DNA from: Polychytrium aggregatum
Taxonomy: Eukaryota > Chytridiomycota > Chytridiomycetes > Polychytriales
Direction: 5' to 3'
Assembly: GCF_025602895.1 (NCBI RefSeq)
Contig: NW_026516220.1
Coordinates: forward strand, 682,001-746,000
Length of the DNA: 64,000 nucleotides
Positions within the stretch are counted from its first letter, which is position 1; every line of letters begins with the position of its first letter. Under the pieces are notes generated by a model. It had not been told where the DNA came from and did no database searches. It saw nothing but the letters and a program-made list of their open reading frames with translations. Position numbers and translations under genes: made by a program. Of the stretch, positions 1 to 9,647 are shown one piece after another.

Positions 1-3000
1 ATGGTGCGGGCCGAAGTCAGTTCCTTTGACCTGTCGAAGCCTTGCGCGTCATCGATGTGAATCTGCAGCTTGACTGGTGGCCCTGGGAGCTGGTAGTAGC
101 CGTTCCTGAACAGCTCCTTCATCGGGTAGTCCGGCTGGCACTGCTCTTTCAGCACGATCAGCTGCCGCCAGTACTCGTCGAGGTAGAACTGGGAGCCGAG
201 GGATGCATCCATCAGGCTGGGCTGGATGCGGGAATATCTCAACACCATCGAGACCATCTTGTCGTTGTGGTCCAGACGGTCTTCCCAGACGGCTCGGTTC
301 TGGAGGGCCAGCTGCTTGAGGCGGTTGGGCAGGGTGATGAGTCCGCATCCGAGGTGCATCGCTCCGTAGGATGTGTTCCGCACCACTCTGAAGAGTCGGG
401 TCGGACAGTGCATCTGTGCTCGTCTGAGTATCACGGCTTGCTGCTTCGTGAGCACTTCGAGGGTCAGTCCATACTCGAGCATGGGCCGAACGAAGGTCTT
501 GAACACCCTCGTCACTGTCTTGGCCGAGTATCGACCCAGACTCATTCCGTGCTTCACCAGCTTGTCGGCGGCGCCTTGGGCCTTGTGGGTGAGGTTCTGG
601 ATCTGGCGATCCATCCTGAAGCCGTTGGTGTCGACGATGGCTCCGAGGTACCGGAACTCCTTGGCGACTGGCAGCTCCTTGCCGTACAGGTACACCTTGG
701 CATCCTTCTCTGGGTGCTGTTCGGTGAACATCACCTCGCACTTTGGGGGCGAGAACTGGTATCGATTCTCGATGCTGTGGGCCTCGCAGATGTCGAGGAG
801 GCGCTGGGTCTGGTTGGGGCGGCAGATGAGCACCCCATCGTCGGCAAACCACAGTGAGTTGACCTGGACGGCTCGTCCTCGGGTGGTGGTTAGGGTCGTT
901 CCACCGTCTGCCCGGAGTTTCCCAGGGAGGTCGTCGATGAACACGCTGAACATCAGCGGGCTCAGCACCGATCCTTGGATCAGTCCCTTCTGCAGCCAGA
1001 CCGGATTGGACCGACGGCTCTTGCTAACGACTTGAATCTTCACATCGTCGAACATGGCCTTCAAGAGCCTGAGGGTGATCGTACATGGGGTGCGCTCTTC
1101 AATCTTGTCCCAGAGCTTCTCCCTCCAGACAGTGTCGTAGGCCGCCTTGATGTCGAGGAACACCAGGGAGTACTCCTCGCCCGCCAGCTGGCGGTCCTTG
1201 ATGAGCGTGTCCAGGCCAAAGATCTGGTCGAGGGTGCCTCGCTCGGCCCGGAATCCACCTTGGGCAATGTCCATCAGTCCGAGCTTTCGGTTGAGCAACG
1301 GCAGCAGTGCTCGCTCGACAACCTTTCGGCAGACCTGGGTCAGTCCAATCGGCCTGTACATTGCGGGGTCGAGGGGCGATCCCTTGTTCTTGTAGACGGG
1401 ATGGATTAGCACTGTACTCCACTCAGTTGGGACCACGGACGCCTTGATGGCTGCTCCCATGAGGAAGTAGAGCCATATCGAGACTCTATATGCGTTGGGC
1501 TGGAGCAGTTCGATCTTGATCCTGTCCGACCCTGGGGCCTTCCTTCGTGGTGTTGTAATGATCGCCTCCTTGATTGCCCGTGGGCTGATTATGGGGAGCT
1601 CGTAGCTGGGGGGGAGTCGTCTACGCTCTTGGCTCGGTGTAGGGGGCTCGAGTGTTCGATCGAACCCGTTCGCCGTGGCCGTTGAGTCCGCCGAGACTCT
1701 GCCGAAGTGGCAGACGAGTCTCTCCAGCGCTTCGTCAGAGTTGTCGAATCGGTGGGCACCTTCCCGGGCCTTTCGCTTCTGCATGGCCCCGAGCGTCTTG
1801 GAGAGCTCAGTGCTGTTCATGCGGTTGATTTTCTCGGCCAGTTTCTCGTTGCTCGCTTTTCGGCACTTTCGGATGGCCCGGTTGAGGTTTCGTCTGACCA
1901 CCCTGATTTTGTCTCGAAGGTTCTCCTTCATGACAGGGTCCGTGTGGTGCCTCTTGAGCTGCTTCTGGAGCTTCTTCCTCTCCTTGGTCAGATGACGGAT
2001 CTCGACGGTGAGCTCCGGGGTCTTCCAGATCAATTTGACCTGTGTTTTGCCCAGGACGCTATCTGCCACCGTGTTGATTGCATTCTTGATGACTTCCCAT
2101 GCTTGGTCCATGGTCAGCTGTGCGTCTGCCTGGCTGATGGGTATCTCGGTGCCGTCGTGGATGGGCTGGAGGAGCCTCTCTATCTCGTTTAAGACTAGGC
2201 CGCTGACTCGCTCAATGGCGCACTTGTACGTTTCCCAGACCTCCGGGTTCTCGAGGAGTCTGAGGTTCCACTGCCAGTTGTCGGCTTTTGGGTACACACT
2301 CCTCGTGAGTTTCACAGTGGTCCAGATCAGGCGGTGGTCGGATATGAGGTATTGTCCCTCCATGTCCACCTTGAGGAGCGGGTCGTTGTTGGCTTCCGCT
2401 TCCGACACAAAGATATAGTCGATGGTCGATCTTCGGTTACCCCGGATCCGAGTTGGGGTCGGGATCGCTGCCGGTGGGATGATTTTCATCCTGGCTCTCC
2501 GCAGGGTGGTCGTGAGGGCGGTCTCCTTGGCTCTGTTTATCACCCTTCCGCCGTTGAGGTCGCTCAGCGACAGGTTGAAGTCTCCCATCACGATGACTTG
2601 GGCATTGGGCATCCGCGCATACTTTTCAATCGACTGTACCGCTTGCGCAAACTCTTCGGTCTTCACCGGGTGGGGGATATAAAAGTTTCCGATGTATGTT
2701 CTGGTGCCGTACCTGGTCCACGTGTACAGCTTTCCCTCGTCGGTCTCTTCGATGTTCAGGTCGTCGGGATCGATTGTCTCGGGGTTGAACACCAGCGCCA
2801 GTCCACCGCCCAGGCTGTCTGTTCGACGGGCCTCATGGGCTGTGACTCCAGACAGTGGATTTGTTGCCTCTGGTTTCAGTATAGTTTCCTGGAGGACGAT
2901 TATATCGATGCTTTCCTTCGCCAATACCTTTAGGATATTACGATAAGCTGGGTCAGCCTTATCGCCTCTCGCTGACGATATTTCATCGCCCAACCACATG

Positions 3001-3041
3001 TCTGCTTCAATATTCAGCCTTATCTCGACCATTCGCTTCAT
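1..3041 (-). mobile_element. Non-LTR retrotransposon (LINE, Tad1/L1-like), 5'-truncated copy running off the left edge
   Basis: The minus strand carries one uninterrupted frame from 3041 to the window edge, about 1013 codons. It encodes an apurinic-type endonuclease followed by a reverse transcriptase, the order found in APE-type LINEs. The first part of the endonuclease, including the strand that holds the conserved Asn, is missing. Homology to the second LINE of this window begins only near 2945, so the copy is probably 5'-truncated and the sequence from about 2950 to 3041 may be captured host DNA. No ORF1 (gag-like) lies upstream, because the next feature there is the GTPase gene ending at 3261. 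The 3' end and tail lie outside the window. Confidence 0.9.
1..3041 (-). CDS. LINE ORF2 (partial at 3' end): endonuclease and reverse transcriptase
   Basis: This is the replicative polyprotein of the LINE. Candidate starts are ATG at 3041 or 3032. Endonuclease motifs seen in order are a VLQET block (about 2905), a GDFN metal/active-site block (about 2600), a RRSTIDYIF block (about 2430) and SDH (about 2340). A basic linker follows (about 2000-1700). The reverse transcriptase starts near 1550 with RRKAPGSD, then shows GGFRAERGT, motif A FLDIKAAYDTV (about 1160), motif B LIQGSVLSPLMF and the catalytic FADDG at 834-851. The C-terminal part continues to the edge. I found no stop or frameshift, so this copy degraded little after insertion. 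The missing N-terminal endonuclease strand argues that it is not autonomous. Confidence 0.88.
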   Translation of the reverse strand, partial: MKRMVEIRLNIEADMWLGDEISSARGDKADPAYRNILKVLAKESIDIIVLQETILKPEATNPLSGVTAHEARRTDSLGGGLALVFNPETIDPDDLNIEETDEGKLYTWTRYGTRTYIGNFYIPHPVKTEEFAQAVQSIEKYARMPNAQVIVMGDFNLSLSDLNGGRVINRAKETALTTTLRRARMKIIPPAAIPTPTRIRGNRRSTIDYIFVSEAEANNDPLLKVDMEGQYLISDHRLIWTTVKLTRSVYPKADNWQWNLRLLENPEVWETYKCAIERVSGLVLNEIERLLQPIHDGTEIPISQADAQLTMDQAWEVIKNAINTVADSVLGKTQVKLIWKTPELTVEIRHLTKERKKLQKQLKRHHTDPVMKENLRDKIRVVRRNLNRAIRKCRKASNEKLAEKINRMNSTELSKTLGAMQKRKAREGAHRFDNSDEALERLVCHFGRVSADSTATANGFDRTLEPPTPSQERRRLPPSYELPIISPRAIKEAIITTPRRKAPGSDRIKIELLQPNAYRVSIWLYFLMGAAIKASVVPTEWSTVLIHPVYKNKGSPLDPAMYRPIGLTQVCRKVVERALLPLLNRKLGLMDIAQGGFRAERGTLDQIFGLDTLIKDRQLAGEEYSLVFLDIKAAYDTVWREKLWDKIEERTPCTITLRLLKAMFDDVKIQVVSKSRRSNPVWLQKGLIQGSVLSPLMFSVFIDDLPGKLRADGGTTLTTTRGRAVQVNSLWFADDGVLICRPNQTQRLLDICEAHSIENRYQFSPPKCEVMFTEQHPEKDAKVYLYGKELPVAKEFRYLGAIVDTNGFRMDRQIQNLTHKAQGAADKLVKHGMSLGRYSAKTVTRVFKTFVRPMLEYGLTLEVLTKQQAVILRRAQMHCPTRLFRVVRNTSYGAMHLGCGLITLPNRLKQLALQNRAVWEDRLDHNDKMVSMVLRYSRIQPSLMDASLGSQFYLDEYWRQLIVLKEQCQPDYPMKELFRNGYYQLPGPPVKLQIHIDDAQGFDRSKELTSART

Positions 3042-3260
3042 CTCTTAGGTTGCTCAATAAATTATTCCATTTCGCTATGGATCAACCCCAAATATTGATG
3101 GGAATTTGGCTGGGGTAATACGACCGATTTATTCTCCTCAAGCGAGCCAAGTAAAACAGCAGAAGGTAGTTTGCATTCTGGGACACTGCGTTGGGAGAAT
3201 GTGATTTGGAGGTAAAAGTAAGGGAAGTTCAAACAGATAATATAAGAGACAAATCTGACT

Positions 3261-6200
3261 TCAGCGCATCGTGGAGAAGGCTGCTCTGCTTCCATTGATG
3301 ACGCTTCGTTGAATCGGGCTTTCGTTTGTGAATTCAGAATCCATGTCACGACTATTATCCCAGGAAGAGCCAAAGTTGTGGGCTTGACGCTTTGACTCAA
3401 ACTCAGAGATGAGTGAGACAGCTTCATTGAGTGTCAAATGGCTGTATGCCCTGCCTTGGACCTTCATCAGATTCTTCTCGTATTCATACGAGCGCTTCAA
3501 GGCCTCGAGTTTTCTGAGTTTGGCTTCGTTCGGAATGCCGTCCGTGAATGCCTGTTGCTGAATGACCTGAAAATCGTTTTCGTCGAGGAATGTCTCGTTG
3601 CGATGAACGACGCTGTGCTTGCGAATTTGCTGGTTGCAAATGGCGACAAGGCGAAGGAGTTCCCTCTGTTGTATTTTGAGATTGCGTTCCTGCATCTCAA
3701 GTTCTGCAAGCCTATCTTGAGATAAGTCCAAGCTTCTTTTGTTATCATGGATTTGGGAAAGTATTTCAGGAGGCAACCTTTGTTCAAACTTGGGAATACA
3801 TTGAAAAATTGTTCTCTGGTGATACTTAGACTCATGATTATATCCAGACTTGCAGGGAGAATTCTTGTTGGATTGGAATGGAATATATGCACTACGGGCA
3901 GGTTTTGGTGGAAATTTATGATATCCGGTCCTGTTTAGGAAGTAATCGGCACATTCAGGATGTTGACAGACCTCGACTGGGCTTGATAAAATTTCGGGTG
4001 AAAGGGTGATGACTTCTTCTTTCATTTCTTCCAAATGATTAATCTGGGCAGTAAGGGTCGAAAGAACAGATCGAATCTTGTCCATTTTGACGCTTGTTTG
4101 CTCAAGCTCTGATTCCATATTCATCAATTCTTCCGAATGATTATCGAGGAAAGATCGCAGGACCTCGAGCTGTCCAGTTTTCTCGAAGCTTTTTGGACTC
4201 CCTCGACTTGCTAATTCGACAAGCTTTTGACAGGCCTGAGCTGACTTATTCCACGAGTCTTTGAACTGCTTGACTTCGCTTTCATCGAAATGGAACATCT
4301 CTTTTGGAGTCATCAAGTATCGGTACGCTTCATTGTCGATCAGGAAGGTGTTGCTTTCACTGAGAGGAATCTCAATTCCTGACTGATCTTTGATCTCACC
4401 AAAGAGTCTCTTGAGCACATGAATCGTATCGCCCATACGGAAAGAGGTAGCTTGGGCTTTGGTGAACAAGAATATGATGTTTTGAATGACTTCGCGATCA
4501 AGGTACTTGAACAACTCCATGATGCAGAAGCGGAACCAAACCGTCAACTTGCTCTGGTTGGTGGGAAGGGCGATTACGACGGCGTTGAGCGAGCCCATTT
4601 CGGTCACATATTTAATAATGTTGGACATGTTCTGTTTGTCTTGTTCAATGCCTCGGGAGTCACCCATTCCAGGGGTGTCGATTACGTTAACCATGATCGG
4701 GGTGTCTTCTCCTCGAGCAAACTCGAATGGATAGGACTGGGGGCGCTGTGTAGTCGATTGACCTGTGACGTACTTCTCGTTGTCATTGATTTGTTCCATT
4801 TTTCGAGCTGTGTTCACAATAGGAGAGATGAATTATTTAGTGTTGGTGTAGTAGACCCTGGATCGATTAGTCAACTCTGTATTCGACCTAAATACAAACT
4901 CACCATTGGTAGGGTTAACGTTCCAAATTTCTTTAGTCTTGATCAATACTTCCTCGTACGTGTCGGGATCACAGAGAATGAACTGAGAAGGGATCAAAGT
5001 CTTGGGGTTGTTTGTCTGTGCGTCGTCAAGGCTCGAATAACTCAAGTAGTTGGCAAGAGCATTAATTAGCGTTGACTTGCCGACACCAGTCTCGCCCAGA
5101 ATGAGCAAGTTCACAGCGCCGCTCCTGGGCTCTGTTGCGTCTGCTGATGCGGAGGGAGGGATTCCGTTATGTTGGAGCGATTTTGCACTGTCGAGGTCCT
5201 CGAACATGGCATCGCGATTATTAACATCGACGTTCATCGTGATGTCGCCGTTCGGCTTGCGTCCAGTTCGGGGTGACTGGCCATTTGCAACAGGTAGTTT
5301 CGATGAATCTTTGGTCTTCGTTGCAATTTTTGTGACTCCATCGTCCATTCTGGTAATTGGAATAGTAACTGCTTCAGTGGCGGTTGTTCCCGAAATTGAT
5401 GCTTTGGACGACTTCCTTTGATTGAACTGTGGTCTAGTTGGTGAATGCGGGACCATAGTAGAATCCGGCATTTCAAATTCACTGTGACCAAGTATATGAC
5501 TTGGGATCGAGATGACTTTGATTTCAGACGTGTCCAAGGCAAGGGTATCAATACTTTGCCCTTCAACCGCATAATGGAAAAGTAGCTGACCGATCTCAGT
5601 GCTTTGGCCTGACTACGAATACGAGGTCAGAAACCCACCAGTATCAATGCGGCCAGCATATCCTCCAACAATCTGGCTGGAATTATTTAGACGCCGTAAG
5701 TGATCCAGGCACTCTAGATAAGTTGTTTGATTCCTTTCCAAATCAGGGCGATTTGTGGCGGAAAGAAGGAAGCCCGCTTGGAGGGTCCTTTCGACTTCCA
5801 GAAGAGCGTTCAATTGATCAAGTTTATCTTGATAGTCATTTTTATTAGCTTGCCCCGAGGCTCGGAGTTGGAGAATGCGTTGCTCAAGGAACTTGAAATA
5901 ATCTGGACTGAAATCTAGAATTGATTGATCAGAAATATGATTCAAAACCTTGAAGAGACTTGCTTTTATTCCCTTCTCAAGAAAGGTGTGGAAGGATCCT
6001 GCGCCGAAATCGGATAACCGGTTGACGCTGTTCCAATAATAGAGTTTCACTTCTTCGGTGTCCGTAGCGAGTTCCTTGAAGTCGCTAGCAATCTTGTAGG
6101 GGTTTTCTTGAACATTCCTCGAACTTGATTGGGGTGGTTTGGATTTTTTTCCATATATTCCATTCTCAGTCGTCCCTGAGGTCGGGCTCAATCTCACCCA

Positions 6201-6810
6201 GTAGGACCAACTCGATGGGAGCATACGCGATGCGCCTTTCACTGGAATGACGTTGAATGCTTGGTTTGTTGAGCTAGGGAACAGAGTTTTGAGATCTCTG
6301 ATAATTGCTTGTTCGTATTGAGATGAATACTGCGCTCTCATGACGCAGATAAACACGCTATGGGCCAACGTTCGGGGAACGGCGGTCAGTAGGAGACCCA
6401 TCCACGCTTTTGTGTGTGTATCCAAGGAATCATCAATGATGAAAAGCATAGCCTTGATATCCATGAAAGTTTCAACGTGCTTCTGAAAGCAATGCCAAAG
6501 CCGTTCATATTCGGTGATATCGATATCTGCAGGATAAAAGATGTCTCCATCTAAAGCCACACAGGTATAACAATAATTCCAAATACAACCCATTAGGTGG
6601 TAATCATGTGAGGAGGATGAGCGAAGATCGAGTTCATCGCAAGAGTTTCACATCGGGATGTCGAGTCCTCGATCAAGCTATGAGAGCTGGAAGCACCAAA
6701 CCTGAAAGTGGAGAGGATCTTGGGAGCCCAAGGTAATTGAGGAAGTCTGGAATTGCCGTCTTCGTCAGGGCGACTCTGAGTTTGCTCACGATGATGACAG
6801 GGTTGACCAT
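3261..6810 (-). CDS. Large GTPase A with long N-terminal extension (probable fusion)
   Basis: My best model has four exons: 6810-6702, 6526-5670, 5612-4904 and 4807-3261, giving 1073 aa. Residues 1 to about 365 are unlike the other three GTPases. They contain beta-strand-like hydrophobic runs (AMLFIIDD, HSVFICVM) and helices but no P-loop. The G1 motif GETGVGKST is at about 495-503, G3 is DTPGMGD just after the last intron, and the G4 region reads FTKAQATS. A C-terminal coiled-coil region follows. The Cys/His cluster of the paralogs is largely degraded here. The intron 4903-4808 (GTGAGT..CAG, phase 1) sits exactly where B, C and D have theirs. The join at 5669-5613 is less sure: TAG at 5615-5613 is either a splice acceptor (57-nt intron with GTTGGA donor and CTGAC branch) or a true stop. 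If it is a stop, there are two genes: a 340-aa protein (6810-5613) and a 704-aa GTPase starting at 5471. No TATA box is visible before 5471, which favours one gene. Confidence 0.7.
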
Positions 6811-7616
6811 GATGGCAGTCTCTCGACTCACAGAGTCGGTAGATATCTGAGCCCGAGTTGATTGAGAGCTTCAGTGCGGCCAGATCGCCTGCTATTTAAG
6901 TGGTTGACCAACGACACGATTCGCAAATTCAAATCCAGCGCACACGTTCTTTGGAAACCACGCCCCAGCCGCTGTCAGTGCGATCACCCTCGCTGTCAGG
7001 TCGCCACGAAGAAAGCCGGGTCTCGATCTTTGTTTCCGGATATGGGAACATACTGGAACGCCAACAGAGGTTGTTTTGGGCCCTCCTAACATTGAAATGA
7101 ATGTCAGTACCTGTGCGACAAATATCATGAAACAAAGGCGAATTTTCCAGTCAGCCAGCGCCTTCATCCCGGGTTTGGGGCGTGTCTTTGGTGAGACAAT
7201 GACTGGATATGGTAAGCTGGTCAGGTAGTAAGGTTGAGTCATATATCACATGACTGTGTGTGTGTGCGCCGTGTATCCACTTTTGGACATTTGAAACTCC
7301 CGGTTCCAAATCGGGAACGAGTTATCTGCTCAGCCGCGTTCTTCGAGCGAATCAGGTGGTCTCCCCGTCCCGTCGCCTTCAGGACAAATCGAGTCATGGG
7401 GTGTGGCCAGATTGGAAATGACGCGCAAATTTGACTGTCAGAAGGTCGGCCCCGATCCTGGCTGATACCGTGACCACGTCAAGGAAGGCTCGTGCATCTC
7501 TGGGCTCGGATTTTAACGGTTCGCAAACTCGAAAGGACCGAATCGGTTCTATAAACAGACGAGATCTTCTCCGCATGAAACACTCTCGTCCCATCTGCTC
7601 GTGACGCTCTACCAAT
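6811..7616. promoter_or_regulatory. Divergent promoter region between GTPases A and B
   Basis: This 0.8-kb spacer separates the divergent starts of A (ATG 6810) and B (ATG 7617). For A, a TTAAATA box lies at 6899-6893 (minus strand), about 85 nt before the ATG. For B, TATAAA lies at 7550-7555, 62 nt before the ATG. The sequence CGCAAATTTG at 7424-7433 recurs upstream of C (10763-10772), and a related CCAAATTTGG occurs upstream of D (14083-14092). I see no convincing gene in the spacer. Confidence 0.5.
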
Positions 7617-9647
7617 ATGCCTGGAAAGGGAAACTTCAGTAGCTCACCTGATTGGGCTTCACCTCCACCATACTCCCCTGTGGGAAGGGGGATCTCACAG
7701 ACTTACACCGTCCTCATCCTTGGCGAAACCGGCGTCGGAAAGTCGACCCTCATCAATGCGCTTGCTAACTACCTCTCTTTCGACGATCTTGATCAAATCG
7801 ATTCAAACGGTGTGCTGTCCTTGATTCCAACCAAGTTTTTCCTTTATGATTCGGAGTCACTTGAAGAAATTATCATCCGATCGGAGCGACTCACTCTCGA
7901 TGACAATCATAATGGTCTGTATTACTCAAGAGGAGCTGGGCGGTAACTTGAGGTGGCTATTGAACAGAGAGTCAAGCTAGGTGTCGATGTGTTTGCTAAC
8001 TTTGCATGTTCAGCTGCTCGTCGTAATGAGGAGAACACGACCGGAAACTCTTCCACACAGCATCCCAGAACATACGAGTTCTTCCCTCATCTTGGAAATG
8101 GTGACCAAGTCAGATGCCGAATCATCGACACTCCTGGAATGGGCGACACTCGTGGTATCGATCAAGACAAGAAGAATATGGATCTCATCATCAAGTACAT
8201 CGCAGACTATCCCGAGATCAACGGCATCCTCATGCTGTTGAAGCCAAACAACAGTCGGCTCACTACCTGGTTCCGCTTCTGCATCAAAGAGCTTCTCAAG
8301 AGTTTGCACAAGGACTGTGTCAAGAACATCATTTTCATGTTCACCAATGCCAGAAGCACCCTCTATCGACCCGGCGACACCATGCCTGCTTTGAAGAAGC
8401 TACTTGGAGAGGTGAAGCGTGACTCGGGCGTCGATATCCCTGTCAACAAGAGTAATCTTTTCATGGTCGACAACGAGGCCTATCGATACCTCCTTGCGAG
8501 AGGCAAGGTTCACTTCACTGAGGATGAGGAGAGCGACTTTCACAACTCATGGAAGAAGTCATCCGAAACTTGTCGTCAGATGCTGGACACCATCGCTGGT
8601 ATTGAAAGCTTCGAAACCGAAAAGACCGTTGTCCTGTACGAAGTTCGGAGCCAGGTTCTCGAGCTCTGCAAGCCACTTGCTGACGTCGCCGCATCGATCA
8701 TGGCGAGCAAGAAGTCTTTGGATGATCAAATCAAGGCTCTGAGCTCAACTGAAGCATCTGTTGTCGATCTTCAGAAGGCCCTAAACGTCAAAGTTGACAT
8801 CCCAATTCCAGAGGAGCTTCCCCACCCTGTCACCGTATGCTCACACCAAGATTGTGTAAAGCACTTGAAGAACGAAAGTGGTGTTGCGATTACCGACTAT
8901 GTGACCAAATGTCACGAGCACTGTTACCTAAGCAACGTCCCTAGTGAAGTTATTGGCGATACTGCGCTTCTGAGTTGCTGGGCCATGGTAAAGGAAATCT
9001 GTAGAGTCTGCTCACACTCCTACAGATTCCATCTCCATATATGGTGGAAAATGACCTACGAAAAGCGCGATGCCCTTAACGACCAAGCCCGCAAGCAGAT
9101 TGAAAGCGAGCATGACAATGGAAGACGAATCCAAATGACCATCGACAAGCTCGAGAAGAAAATCAGGGATCTTGAGAAGGAAGAGCGGACGATCATGGCC
9201 ATCAGTGCCAAATTTGCGGTCTTTGTCAAGTCAAACGGGATTGTTCTATACAACGATGCCCTGCTGGATTACTTGGATCATCTCATCAAGGAGGCTCGCG
9301 ACTCCTCCTCTCATGTTTCGAGCGTTGGATCTCAGCAAAAGTCAAAGATTGATGGCCTCAACAAGCTCAAGCAAATCTATGAGAGCGAGCGAAAGCTTCT
9401 TACCGAGGGAATTGCTAACTATCGCCAAGCACCTCCATCAGCTAGTGAGGTGAAGAGGCTTTTGAGGGATCTTACACAGCTGGAGTACTCAGGAAAGTTT
9501 TTCAAGAACTTCCGCTCCGCACCACTCGAACACAATCGATCCCGACAAAGCGGCCCGTCGTCATCGGCCTCTGGTAGAAACGCAGGCACTCCATCCGCCA
9601 ACGGCTTGTTCTCGTCATTTTCATCTTGGTCGCCATTTACGAATTGA
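7617..9647 (+). CDS. Large GTPase B (AIG1/GIMAP-related, Cys/His-rich C-terminus)
   Basis: Two exons, 7617-7914 and 8014-9647, give 643 aa. The intron has an unusual GTCTGT donor, a GCTAAC branch site and a CAG acceptor, in phase 1. G1 GETGVGKST is at 36-44 and G3 DTPGMGD at 138-144, followed by a conserved TRGIDQDKKN block and a G4-region motif FTNARSTLYRPGDT. After the G domain comes a helical linker, then a putative zinc-binding module: CSHQDC near 8840, KCHEHCYL near 8910 and CRVCSHSYRFHLH near 9010. Coiled coils rich in Glu/Lys follow. As read, the protein ends in a Ser/Phe-rich tail with no membrane segment, but a strongly hydrophobic helix lies one frame away at 9605-9667. The family occurs widely in eukaryotes and is biochemically uncharacterised as far as I know; GTP binding is a confident inference, the biological role is not. 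Confidence 0.88.
8114..8569 (+). repeat. 456-bp block identical to 11886-12341 (gene-conversion tract in GTPase B)
   Basis: I compared the two segments base by base and saw no difference over 456 nt. The first mismatches are at 8113 versus 11885 and at 8570 versus 12342. A further 26-nt identity at the same offset of 3772 occurs at 8048-8075 versus 11820-11847. Flanking coding sequence is clearly diverged. The block covers the G domain from G3 through the region after G4. Confidence 0.95.

Noticed and set aside
42-3041. Long plus-strand open frames across the left end
   Set aside because: They are antisense shadows of the continuous minus-strand LINE frame, which carries the endonuclease and FADD motifs.
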